From Umbelopsis ramanniana AG (Eukaryota > Mucoromycota > Umbelopsidomycetes > Umbelopsidales > Umbelopsidaceae), in contig NW_026252117.1 in the NCBI RefSeq assembly GCF_025399195.1, positions 1 to 64,000 of the forward strand: DNA of 64,000 bases, in the 5' to 3' direction. The notes below the pieces were generated by a model, which did no database searches, had not been told where the DNA came from, and saw nothing but the letters and a program-made list of their open reading frames with translations. The position numbers and the translations under genes are program-made. The stretch's first letter is position 1. Each line of letters begins with the position of its first letter. This document shows positions 8,281 through 17,336 of the stretch, one piece after another.

Positions 8281-10557
8281 ATGCTGGTGGCCTCTCCCGC
8301 TACAGATAACACTATAAGCGATCTAAATAATTCAGTCAATTCGATGCAAACTTCCACCCCACAGCAGTTGCTTGGCTCTAACAGTAATAACTACTTGGAA
8401 AGTGCTGCAAACGTCGATAGCTTTTTCACGGACGCACTGGATGTTTTCAGTAAAGCTGGGACTCAACCACGCATTGCACATAACCACGCAGCACCATCTG
8501 ATCCACTGACGGCTGACCCATCTCCGTCTGGCATCAGCTCCTTTAAAGAGGAGGAAGACCAAGAGGAAGAAGGCGAGGAAGATGAACCAAATGCGGTAAC
8601 ATGGAAGCTCAAGCTATCTCCTTCTATGATGATTCTCGACACGAACATTTTGACAGTGGCGGGTTTGGAGAAAGTGCTGGAACAGCTCAAGATCAATGTT
8701 CAACCCCAAGCTGAAGCCAACGATTCAAATTCCATGTTGTATGATTTATCTCCTATCCTTACACCATCGCAACGTATGGTCATACTAGGAGCCATTAAAT
8801 CAGTATACCCTTCCTACACCCTGGAGCCGATCAATTTGGCACACTATCAAAACGTCATGTGCACACAACTGACCAACGAATGCGTGGAAGAATTTTTTTC
8901 TTGCTTCAACGAGCCAGTCTGGAATATCAATCGGTCCGCGTTCATGTCGACTTATAATCCAACAGCCATTCTGGATTGGAAGTCTACTCAGTTTTCAGAA
9001 GGCATCGATGTTCTGTTACAAGCGTCTGTGTGCTCAGTTACCATCGGTCACTTACTTTTAGTTCACCGACAGCTTCCCTACCTAAACGTTACTGGTTTGA
9101 TGGGGATCTATCATTTGAAGGCCAAGGAAATACTGGAGGACTACTTTGATGTAGGCGATATCCGGGTCGTCATGTCCCTCTTAATGTTGTCTAACCCACC
9201 CAATACGCCTGCTGGAGACTATCTAACATTATCCCGCGATAAAAATATCTATCTGGAGCTAGCTATCCGGATGTCAGATGCAATTGGTCTATTTGAAATC
9301 GACCGGCGGAAAACTCTCATCAGTAACGAACATGAGCTGGAGAGAGGCCGACGGCTAGCTTGGGTCATCTTGTGCATGGAGTTCTTTTCGGCTAGTAATA
9401 CTACCGGTGGTACAGGCTACATCGATTTGCGTCATTGGCAGGTCAACCTGCCCACAGCATTACCCTCCGAACCGCAAACGACTCACAAGTCAATCGAGTA
9501 TTTGTCGCATTTTGGCCAAATGGTGATGCAATATAAAACTGGGTACCCTGGAATATTGCGCATCACCCATCAGACAGCCATGAACGCGCAAAATTTGCAA
9601 CGTTTTCTCCAACCGCTATTTACTCAGATGAAAGAAAATGCTACCAAATTCTTGAAATTGGATGTAGACAGAGAAATGTATGGTGACTTGGAGCAATTGT
9701 CTGCAGAACCAATCCCTCAGCGGCCATTCAGCATTCTTGCGCTGAACCTTCACCTACTGTTCCATTCTTTGGCTTTGAATGTTTATACCTCTTTTATTCC
9801 TGTGAAGTCCATTGCATATGACAAGAGCCTACAAGGTTTTCGGGAAAGACCTGTACATACGTCGACGAATATCAACGCTAACTTAACAACCAGTCAACCT
9901 CAGAACATACATTATCTGGGAGCGTCTCCACATGGCTCGCCTGCCACCTCTCAAATGTCCCCCAAGCCGTCCCAAGATGTATCAGCCACTCCATCTCAGC
10001 TCTATTGTACCGTATCGGCAGTTGTCACGACGACGATGATGATCGGTCTTTTGGAAGCTATACTTCAGCGAGATACCACCATGTGTCATCATGATCCTTT
10101 GTATGGATTGGTACAATTGACGCACACATGTCAATATATATCGAGTGTCAGCAAGGACGATGGCGTTTTATCGCTTTGTAGTATAAATATCACTAGAGCT
10201 CGAATTCTCTTGGAGCGCCTACCATTATGCCGTACTGGCGATTCTAGGTGTATGGAGTTACTTACTCGACTTCGAATATGGCAAGGTTTGGACCCTAGCA
10301 GCAAGAGTGTGCCCACCAGTCTTGTAGAGACGCAAAGCTTGCGATCCTCTGGCCAAGAACTGGCCAACCAATTGCAGCAAAGAGTCGGTAGTTTTAATGA
10401 AAGTACCCCTTCATGGTCGACACCTCGGCCATCATATCCGTCGCGTCATACCACTGAAACTTCAGACGACGATCAGCAAGTCAAACTGGAGCCGGCTGAT
10501 GATCGAATGGGACCACAAGACGAAGAGTACTATAGTGGATCGTCGTACGAAGATTAG
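8281..10557 (+). CDS. Fungal-specific transcription-factor-domain protein without visible zinc cluster
   Basis: Single exon, 758 residues. The centre (about 190-500) resembles the fungal-specific middle homology region of Zn2Cys6 regulators (the Fungal_trans type), including an AIRMSDAIGL-like helix and a RRLAWVILCMEFF segment. The N-terminus is Ser/Asn/Thr-rich with an acidic run at about 90-105; the C-terminal 80 residues are polar and disordered, with VKLEPAD resembling a SUMO consensus (psi-K-x-E). No Cys6 binuclear cluster, zinc finger or other DNA-binding domain is visible in the ORF, nor in any frame of the upstream 1.3 kb. It may be a co-regulator acting through partners, or the DNA-binding exon may be further away, which I consider unlikely. 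Targets are unknown. Confidence 0.8.
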   Translation: MLVASPATDNTISDLNNSVNSMQTSTPQQLLGSNSNNYLESAANVDSFFTDALDVFSKAGTQPRIAHNHAAPSDPLTADPSPSGISSFKEEEDQEEEGEEDEPNAVTWKLKLSPSMMILDTNILTVAGLEKVLEQLKINVQPQAEANDSNSMLYDLSPILTPSQRMVILGAIKSVYPSYTLEPINLAHYQNVMCTQLTNECVEEFFSCFNEPVWNINRSAFMSTYNPTAILDWKSTQFSEGIDVLLQASVCSVTIGHLLLVHRQLPYLNVTGLMGIYHLKAKEILEDYFDVGDIRVVMSLLMLSNPPNTPAGDYLTLSRDKNIYLELAIRMSDAIGLFEIDRRKTLISNEHELERGRRLAWVILCMEFFSASNTTGGTGYIDLRHWQVNLPTALPSEPQTTHKSIEYLSHFGQMVMQYKTGYPGILRITHQTAMNAQNLQRFLQPLFTQMKENATKFLKLDVDREMYGDLEQLSAEPIPQRPFSILALNLHLLFHSLALNVYTSFIPVKSIAYDKSLQGFRERPVHTSTNINANLTTSQPQNIHYLGASPHGSPATSQMSPKPSQDVSATPSQLYCTVSAVVTTTMMIGLLEAILQRDTTMCHHDPLYGLVQLTHTCQYISSVSKDDGVLSLCSINITRARILLERLPLCRTGDSRCMELLTRLRIWQGLDPSSKSVPTSLVETQSLRSSGQELANQLQQRVGSFNESTPSWSTPRPSYPSRHTTETSDDDQQVKLEPADDRMGPQDEEYYSGSSYED

Positions 10558-10736
10558 AACGATGAGTGTCGTGCTTCCCTTGATGTTTTTTTTTTATAGA
10601 AACGATGGAGAGTTCTGTGTATAAATTTGGTTTTCTTTTTTTTTATTGGGTCTGTTTGATTATCAAGAAATAAATTGTCAAAGAGATCTCAGTTCGTCAG
10701 TCAGTGCGGTGCGCTTCGAAATCTTTAAACTCAGTT

Positions 10737-10742
10737 CCCGCC
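10737..10742. promoter_or_regulatory. GC-box-like CCCGCC upstream of LisH-WD40 gene
   Basis: CCCGCC lies 56 bp before the start codon at 10798. Similar GC boxes recur before other genes in this window (see findings). Confidence 0.4.
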
Positions 10743-10797
10743 TTTGTTGTAAGCATCTCTGCAAAGTTCATTTCTTGACATCCACTGCATTGTCGTA

Positions 10798-13305
10798 ATG
10801 TCCGAGCAAGATGCAACAAGTACAGAATCGGAACACTCGACGAAAGCAACATTTGGCTTCAATGAAATTGCTGCCAGTTTAAATCAAATCATCGACGGTC
10901 ACGAACTAGACCCATCGACTTTGTCTCGACGACGCAAGAGGTAGTATGACATAGCCCTTATGTACCATTTACTGTTTACCACTTCCTGACCTCAGTCTCA
11001 ATAGTTTGGCAACTTCAAATCAAAATACAGGATACCATAGCTCATATGTTCGTCCAACGGAAGATATATTCGACCTTGATAGCCCAAAGATCAAAGAGGT
11101 ATGGGCTAAACCTTGGCTCTTCGTAGGAACGGGGGTAACTCTCCTTCTCTTCCAATCACTTGTGGACTAAACTTCATTCATTAGGACATCATTCGAATGA
11201 TACTTCAATACCTGTCAGATGAAGGTTACTACGCCTCAAGAGCTGTTGTGCAAGATGAAGCTAATGTGAAATGGAAAGAAAGAGAAGAACGTGGAATAGA
11301 AGCAAAACGATTAAAGCAAGCGATATTAGGTAGCTTTTCCTCACACGTCTCTCTGTTGGATCATGCTTTCTATGTGCTAACTCTAGTGATGTAGATGGTG
11401 ATTGGTCCGAAGTGGAAAAGCTTAGTACGAAGCCAATTGTGAAAAATCACAGATCATTTCTCTATTCTCTATACAAACAGCAGTATTTGGAGTACATAGA
11501 ACATCGAGAAATACAAAAGGTAAGCTGATTAAAATGTTATTTTTACATTGTGCAACCTTTACTAACATATCGCCTCCCCTACAGGCATTCTCATTCCTGA
11601 ATAAGCGATTGAAGCCGCTTGAACACCTGCAGACCAAACCCAACGAGTTCAAAGATATGTGCTACTTATTGACAGCAAAATCAATTCACGAAGCTCCATC
11701 CTTCAAAAATTGGGAAGGTATAGCCGCTGCTCGGTGAGTTTCAGTGTGCTTTGAGAACAAAGGGCAGATCATGGCTCATAATGCATTCGTCATGCTAACA
11801 TATTTGCCCACCATTGTGTAGTGAGAATCTTGTCGGACAATTTCAGAGCATGCTCGAATTTGAAAGTGCTGATAGAAGCGGTAAGTAGGCATATAGCCTT
11901 TACATACAGAGCTGACTTTGTCGTACTCATAACCTGAGCTTTATAGGAAATGTTTATGTTCCTCCCAGCCGACTAGTCACACTGCTTCGTCAAGCAGTAG
12001 CATATCAAATCCAATTCTCTCGATACCATCCAAAAATAGCACCGGCTGTCAACTCGTATATATCTCCATTCATATTTTTTTTTTTACCTTCTGATATTAT
12101 GACAGTTGCTAAGCATGGCCCCACCTTGATAGATTACTGCAGGACTATACCAGCTTTGTCATTCCTAACTCTGTTCGATACACGCTGCGTGGGCATGAAG
12201 GAAATGTCAAATGTGTTCGGTTCATAGGAGAGGAGGGTAGAGGCGTGGTATCTGGATCTAGGTAAGTGAACTTTCTTAAAAAATCCTTTTCTGTTTCTGT
12301 ATATACAAAAGCACGCCTCTTATACTATTTATCTGCACACCTTTCAGTGACAACACATTGCGTATATGGGATACGGAAACAGCTGAATGCACAAATGTGC
12401 TAAGAGGTCATAAATCAAGGATATGGGATGTATCAAGTACCAAATTGGGAGACTATGTTGCCAGCGCTAGTGGAGACGGCACAGTCAAGGTAAGAAACTA
12501 GTAGCCGCAACGGTTACCAGCTCATCTTCCTCACATACTGAAGAAAACTTTCATCTACAGGTTTGGGACTTGAAGAGCAGCAAAGCGAACTGCGTGTCAA
12601 CCCTTGCTGGTCATGGAGGAGATGTATATTCGGTGCAATACCATCAAAGCGAGACGAATTTGGTGACAGGTGGATACGACAAAACAATACGGCTGTTTGA
12701 TGTCAACACTGGAGCGGTGGTGAAATCGTTTCAAGGACATCAACTTGCTGTTTCGAAAACCATCTTCAATCCGCTTGGAAATCTCATCATCAGTGGATCA
12801 AAAGACAACACTATCAAATTTTGGGATATTGTTTCTGGCTTATGCATTCGGACAATCACTTCTCATTTGGGCGAAGTCACTTCAGTTGAAATGAACTCTA
12901 GTGGTACTCTCTTGCTCAGTAGTTCAAAAGACAACTCTAATAGATTGTGGGATGTGCGTATGGTGCGGCCGTTGCGAAAACTCAAAGGACATCAAAATAC
13001 GTCCAAGAATTTTGTGCGAGCGAATTTCTCAGAAAACAATCTCATTGTTGGTGGTTCCGAGGTATGTATTTTGAGCTGGAAACCAATGTAGTCCATTTTC
13101 ATCGCTAACAAAATGATCCTAGGATGGCATCGTTTACATATGGGATCAAGACACGGGCGAAATTCTTCAAAAGCTGCGGGGCCACACTGGCGTGACCTAT
13201 GAAGCTTACTGGAATGTGAAACAGAGTATGATGGCCAGTTGTAGTGACGATCAGACCGTTAAACTGTGGTGGTATGATGAAAATACCCCCTTGGATGGCT
13301 GTTAG
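10798..13305 (+). CDS. LisH-CTLH-WD40 repeat protein
   Basis: Eleven exons: 10798-10940, 11005-11098, 11185-11329, 11395-11519, 11585-11733, 11822-11880, 11947-12055, 12133-12261, 12348-12489, 12561-13061, 13123-13305, giving 592 residues in frame throughout. After a polar N-terminus comes a LisH dimerisation motif (IIRMILQYLSDEGYYASR), then a CTLH segment (KQAILDGDWSEVEKL across an exon junction) and a helical stretch ending at about 275. Seven WD40 repeats follow with clear GH and WD marks such as SDNTLRIWD and KDNTIKFWD. The architecture is that of SMU1, WDR26 and WDR47 relatives: scaffold proteins in splicing, GID/CTLH ubiquitin ligase or cytoskeletal complexes. I cannot decide which ortholog it is. 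Its 3' end faces the Sna3-like gene 156 bp away. Confidence 0.88.
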
Positions 13306-13461
13306 TTTTTCTTTTGCCCGTTCCCTTGCCGGTCTTTTAGAAACCGGCTACCACATTTGTACATCAATGGATCATGAAATAGAAATGTTCTTAAACTTCC
13401 ATGTAGAACCTTGTTTATTGACTTTCACTTATTTAGATATTATGGCATATTATCCTTCCGT

Positions 13462-14058
13462 TCAGTTCTTGGAATAAGCTGGAGGCTTGTTATCATACAC
13501 TGGCTGGTTTTGAGGAGGAGGTGCGACAGGGTTTTGTTGTTGTGGTGGAGGAGGGGCCTGATAATTTGCCTGCTGCTGGCGAGGTTGTGGCTGTCTTTCG
13601 AGAGAACCGTAGTTGCGTCCTGGAAATCCTCGATGGTATCCCGCTCTCTCTTCCGCATCATACTTACGCCATATAATCCAAAAGGCGTGGACGTGACCAG
13701 GTAAATAGCCAAGCTAAGTGATGTAGCTCGTTAGTACATGATCGGAGCTACAAAGGTATCGAACAATGCATTCTGTCTACTTACAATGGTTAAACATACT
13801 GATTTTGATAACAAGAGAGAATCCCATTAGCTGTGTGCGTTTATAATGTAATGGTTAGAGTATTATCATTGCGTACTTACTGTTAATACACAGGTCAGGT
13901 CCACAGCCAGTGATCTAAACATACGCCGAGTTGAACAGATCGTTGGTCAAAACGAACAGAATGCGTCATAGAATGTTGTCGACGAAAGGACATACCATGG
14001 CTACTGCGGCGGGCGGAAATAACAATGCGATTAAAATCTCAAGAATGACAGCAATCAT
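13462..14058 (-). CDS. Pmp3/Sna3-type small membrane protein with PPxY motif
   Basis: Four exons on the minus strand: 14058-13996, 13914-13881, 13798-13785 (only 14 nt) and 13713-13462, giving 120 residues. The N-terminal part is a complete UPF0057/Pmp3 domain: hydrophobic segment with LLFPP, the ITGCGPDLCIN turn, then LGYLPGHVHAFWIIW. The exon of 14 nt supplies the residues between these parts, and the frame closes only if it is used. The tail is Pro/Gln-rich and ends with PPAY at 114-117. Yeast Sna3/Sna4 share this layout and are sorted through multivesicular bodies by Rsp5 binding to PPAY. By analogy this protein is a vacuole-sorted membrane protein or an Rsp5 adaptor. The start Met was chosen because the upstream frame lacks another. 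Confidence 0.88.
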
Positions 14059-15797
14059 AATGAATAAGATAAACGTTGACGTCCTTGGCAAAATCTTGGA
14101 TCATTCTCTTTAAGTGACGTAAATTTGGCGCTCAGCTACGGCGGGAGGGCAGGCAAGAAAGCTGTGCCAAAAAAGAAAAATGTCTGTGCTTCACTTGGGC
14201 CAATTCCAAGGATGCGAAATTTTTCGCTATTGTACGGATATTATTGTTCTAATGTAGACTACAACCTTTTTTTTTTTTACTTCATTTTGGATATAACTGC
14301 CCAACTTATCCTGCCGTGTCTTCGGCGCATTTACATCCTTATTGGCAAAAGCGCAAGGACGGGCTATGCTGGAGCTGTAGCACAATAATACAAGCCTCGA
14401 TATGTGTCAAATACCAGTTATTCGTTTTGAAAAGACTTTTTTTCGGGAAATTGCAAAGCAAAGCGCTGTAGGGGCAGGATTACTCTACCATCATTTATTT
14501 AGAGCAGTTAGGGATAGGAGCGGCCCTCTCCAAAGTTGTAACACAACGTACAACTCTGACTCTATCGGTGGCAACATGATTGTAACGTGCAACCAACACG
14601 TTTTACAGACAAAGTAGGTGAATTTTCTTGGTATCCAGAGAAGTTTGAGAAGCGATCCTCTTGGTATTTAAGGTTTTCATGTTTTTCCTTTTTGTCATAG
14701 CTTCAGGTTTCCCCATGGCGATCATCCAGAAACTACGTATTTCTTCAATTCGACGAGTTTTCATCATGTGCACCTGCAATACGATGGAGGTTATGTAGTG
14801 TGTTCAACAGAACATGGGTAAAGGTTGTAGCTTTTGTGGCTGGCTTCTCAAACGGCGTAACTTTTACCGATGTGGGCTTTTTTTTCTTTTTGCAACTGTA
14901 CTCTTCCACCAATTTGGTTACACCTACGATCCTACCATGGAAAATTTTAATTGTTATCTCGTCATTTGCAGTTATAGCATGGGCAATCTTTCATTGCAAT
15001 AAGCTAATGGAAATAAAACGCGTACTAAGAAAAATTGGTTCGAGCGATACAACTCAGATATGCATAGGTTCTAACGCTCAATGCTCTCAACCAAGATTGG
15101 TAGGCAGCTTTCACTCGGGTTCCAGGCTATCGGAGTGTTACCAGTATCCAAGCGGAGCAATCCATCATGCGCATTTTTGCCTCAAATGGATGAAGGCAAG
15201 GGCTCTATTGTTCGAATACGTTTGTTCAATTCCCGCCTTCTCTGAATTCGAAGAAGTGGTAGTGTGGCTTCCTTGGTATAAACTACTCATGAGGTTTAAT
15301 TCTTGGAAGCAAACTTCAATCGACCTCGCGCTAATATAGGTATTACATGCAAAAGGGAGGATATATCATCAGACTACGTTACGAGGGGTGCATTATGTCA
15401 AAGGATGAGCACGCTGTCTTACTGCAAGGAGAGAGATAAAAACCATGGTAGTGCAGAGTAGAAAATAGATTCAGTATACCTTCAGCGCATGCCAGATTAA
15501 AATAACCAAGAATAAATCCATGGCAATAGAGAGCTTTAGAATGGAAATGCTTCAGCAGTTTGGCGGTACCTTTTAGGATTGTACAGATCATTGAGATGTA
15601 AACCTATAATCGAAAATAGATACACACTCAGTCAGTGTAACGTGTGTAGTGTTCAAGCGAGTACAAAAGGATTGTCGACCAGCAAATCGAAAGGAGCCCG
15701 CTCTTGCTTTCATTCAAGCCCTACACCTTCCTTTCAGCCAAGCAGCCATAGAAACGTATTCCATCCACACTTTCCTTCATTGACTCTCATCTTTGGA
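14059..15797. other. Gene-poor 1.7 kb
   Basis: Upstream of both the Sna3-like gene (minus) and the LysM gene (plus). It holds only the weak candidate noted separately, a hydrophobic open frame at 14800-15339 without an ATG start, and T-rich runs near 14267-14279 and 14878-14887. The last 200 bp before 15798 is probably the LysM gene promoter and leader. Confidence 0.55.
14402..14821 (+). CDS. Possible small two-exon gene, unknown (weak)
   Basis: An ATG at 14402 opens a frame that continues past a GTAGGT donor at 14614 and joins, after an acceptor at 14700, an exon 14701-14821 in the same frame, for 110 residues. The joined part is rich in His, Tyr and Phe. I recognise no domain. No other support exists, and the region has several overlapping open frames of similar length, so this may not be a gene. 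Confidence 0.18.
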
Positions 15798-17168
15798 ATG
15801 CGCATTGCTGCTTTATCCTTCCTCGCCGCTCTTGCAGCCGTTGTTGTTGAAGCTGCCCCCAACAACCTCGCCATCACCGTTGCTTGTTCGACTCAATACA
15901 TTGTGCAAGCTAACGACAAATGTTATAAGATTGCTCACACCTATAACATTAAGGCTTCCGACTTGTTGAAGTGGAACCCTCAAGGTAAACCCTAATATTT
16001 TATTTTCAGAACCCAAATTCGTAATAAAACATTCAGTACTAATTATTGGCTCCATCCACCGTACGGTATCAAAGTCAACTCGGATTGCACCAACTTGTAC
16101 ATTGGTGAAAGACTTTGCTTGAGTGCTCCCAACACCGTCAAGAGTCTTGTTGCTACCAAAGGTTCTACCACCACCAAGAAGACTAGCACCAAGAAGACCA
16201 CCACCACCACCAAGAAGCCTAGTACTAGCACCAAGAAGACTAGCACCAGCACCAAGAAGTCTAGCACCACCACCAAGAAGACTAGCACCAGCACCAAGAA
16301 ATCTAGCACTACCACCAAGAAGTCTAGCACCACCACCAAGAAGACTAGCACCAGCACCAAGAAATCTAGCACCACCACCAAGAAGTCCAGCACTACCACC
16401 AAGAAGACATCGACTACTAAGACCACCGCTACAAAGACTTCTTCGATACACGTCATTGTGCCTACAACTGCCCAATGTGCTTCCGACGTCGACTGCCCAG
16501 GAATTTACTGCTGCAACCTGTTCAACAAACAATGTGTCTTGGATCCTAACAACAACATTTGCGGTATCCAGCCTACTACCAAGGTCGCCACTGTCGTTTC
16601 TGGAAAGACCACCACCACCAAGGTGGCAGCCACTGCGACAACGGCTAAGACTGTTGTTGCTGCCATCCCCACCTATGTGCCTGGTGTGACAGTCGCTTTG
16701 AACAGTAAAACCAGCTTCTGCTTGCTTTTGCCTCCCAGTGCCGGTAACAAGGCTAACAACAACAACAAGCAAGATGTCGAGGCCATTTCCGACAGTGAAG
16801 ATTATGCTGTTTCCTTCTGTACCGTCGCCGATGTCAATGCTCCTCAGGCCCGTGCCATGCCTGCTGGTTTCATCACTTCCGCCAATTACCAGACCAACTC
16901 TACCGCTGGATTCATTCAAGTCACTGGTACCATTAACCCTGCTGCCTATGGATTGAGCACCAGCGACGAAGGTGGTCAGTATGATAATCATGGAAATGGC
17001 AAGCCTGCTCACTCTGCTTGCGCTGGTTTCCCCTATTACGTCCAAATGGTTGAGCCCAACATCAGCGGTTTCTGTATCAGATGCTGTACCAACTATCAGG
17101 ACTGCAACGCTTCTCGTAGTGCATACGGTTGCCATCGCGTTGTTCCTCCCCTTAGCAAATCAGTGTAA
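15798..17168 (+). CDS. Secreted LysM chitin-binding protein with Thr/Lys-rich linker
   Basis: Two exons, 15798-15984 and 16075-17168, give 426 residues. The intron acceptor is AAAG at 16071-16074; using it restores the conserved LysM ending WNPQVNSDCTNLYIG, and a TACTAAT branch-like sequence lies about 35 nt upstream. A signal peptide covers 1-20. The LysM domain, about 34-79, binds chitin-type GlcNAc polymers. Residues about 90-185 are a repetitive Ser/Thr/Lys linker, probably heavily O-glycosylated. A small cysteine-rich module follows (about 196-224, CPGIYCCN...), then a C-terminal domain of some 160 residues with the CIRCCTNYQDC motif, a pattern I associate with secreted fungal proteins but cannot name. 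Likely role: cell-wall protein or secreted chitin-binding factor. Confidence 0.88.
16156..16440 (+). repeat. Coding minisatellite of the Thr/Ser/Lys linker
   Basis: Tandem imperfect units of about 18-24 nt built from ACCACCAAGAAG and AGCACCAGCACCAAGAAG. All stay in frame and encode alternations of TTKK and STSTKK. Length is probably variable between strains through replication slippage. Confidence 0.85.
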
Positions 17169-17271
17169 AATCTAGTATAATAATATAAAAAGTTATGTTG
17201 ATATTTTACATTGAAGTGATTGTCTGTAGTGCTCGGGTTATTGATTGATTGACCGGATTATCTTATGCCGT

Positions 17272-17289
17272 CCGCCCGCATTTATAAAT
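17272..17289 (+). promoter_or_regulatory. GC box and TATA-like element before Cwf19-like gene
   Basis: CCGCCCG (17272-17278) is followed by TATAAAT (17283-17289), 48 bp before the start codon at 17337. Spacing fits a core promoter. Confidence 0.45.
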
Positions 17290-17336
17290 TTTTGGCCTAC
17301 AAAATTTATCGCCATAGCAGCCTTACCTGATTCACA

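Noticed and set aside
13440-13712. 90-codon minus-strand frame over the last exon of the Sna3-like gene
   Set aside because: Wrong frame; the correct frame continues the Pmp3 domain and ends with PPAY.
14800-15339. 179-codon hydrophobic open frame on the plus strand
   Set aside because: Starts with GTG, no ATG, no known domain, T-rich DNA gives artificial Phe/Leu content. Could hide an exon, but not supportable.
15813-17135. Minus-strand open frame of 440 codons, Gly/Leu/Ser-rich, opposite the LysM gene
   Set aside because: It is the antisense shadow of a strongly codon-biased, repetitive gene; sense codons TTA, CTA and TCA, which would create antisense stops, are rare there. The sense strand has signal peptide, LysM and cysteine domains.
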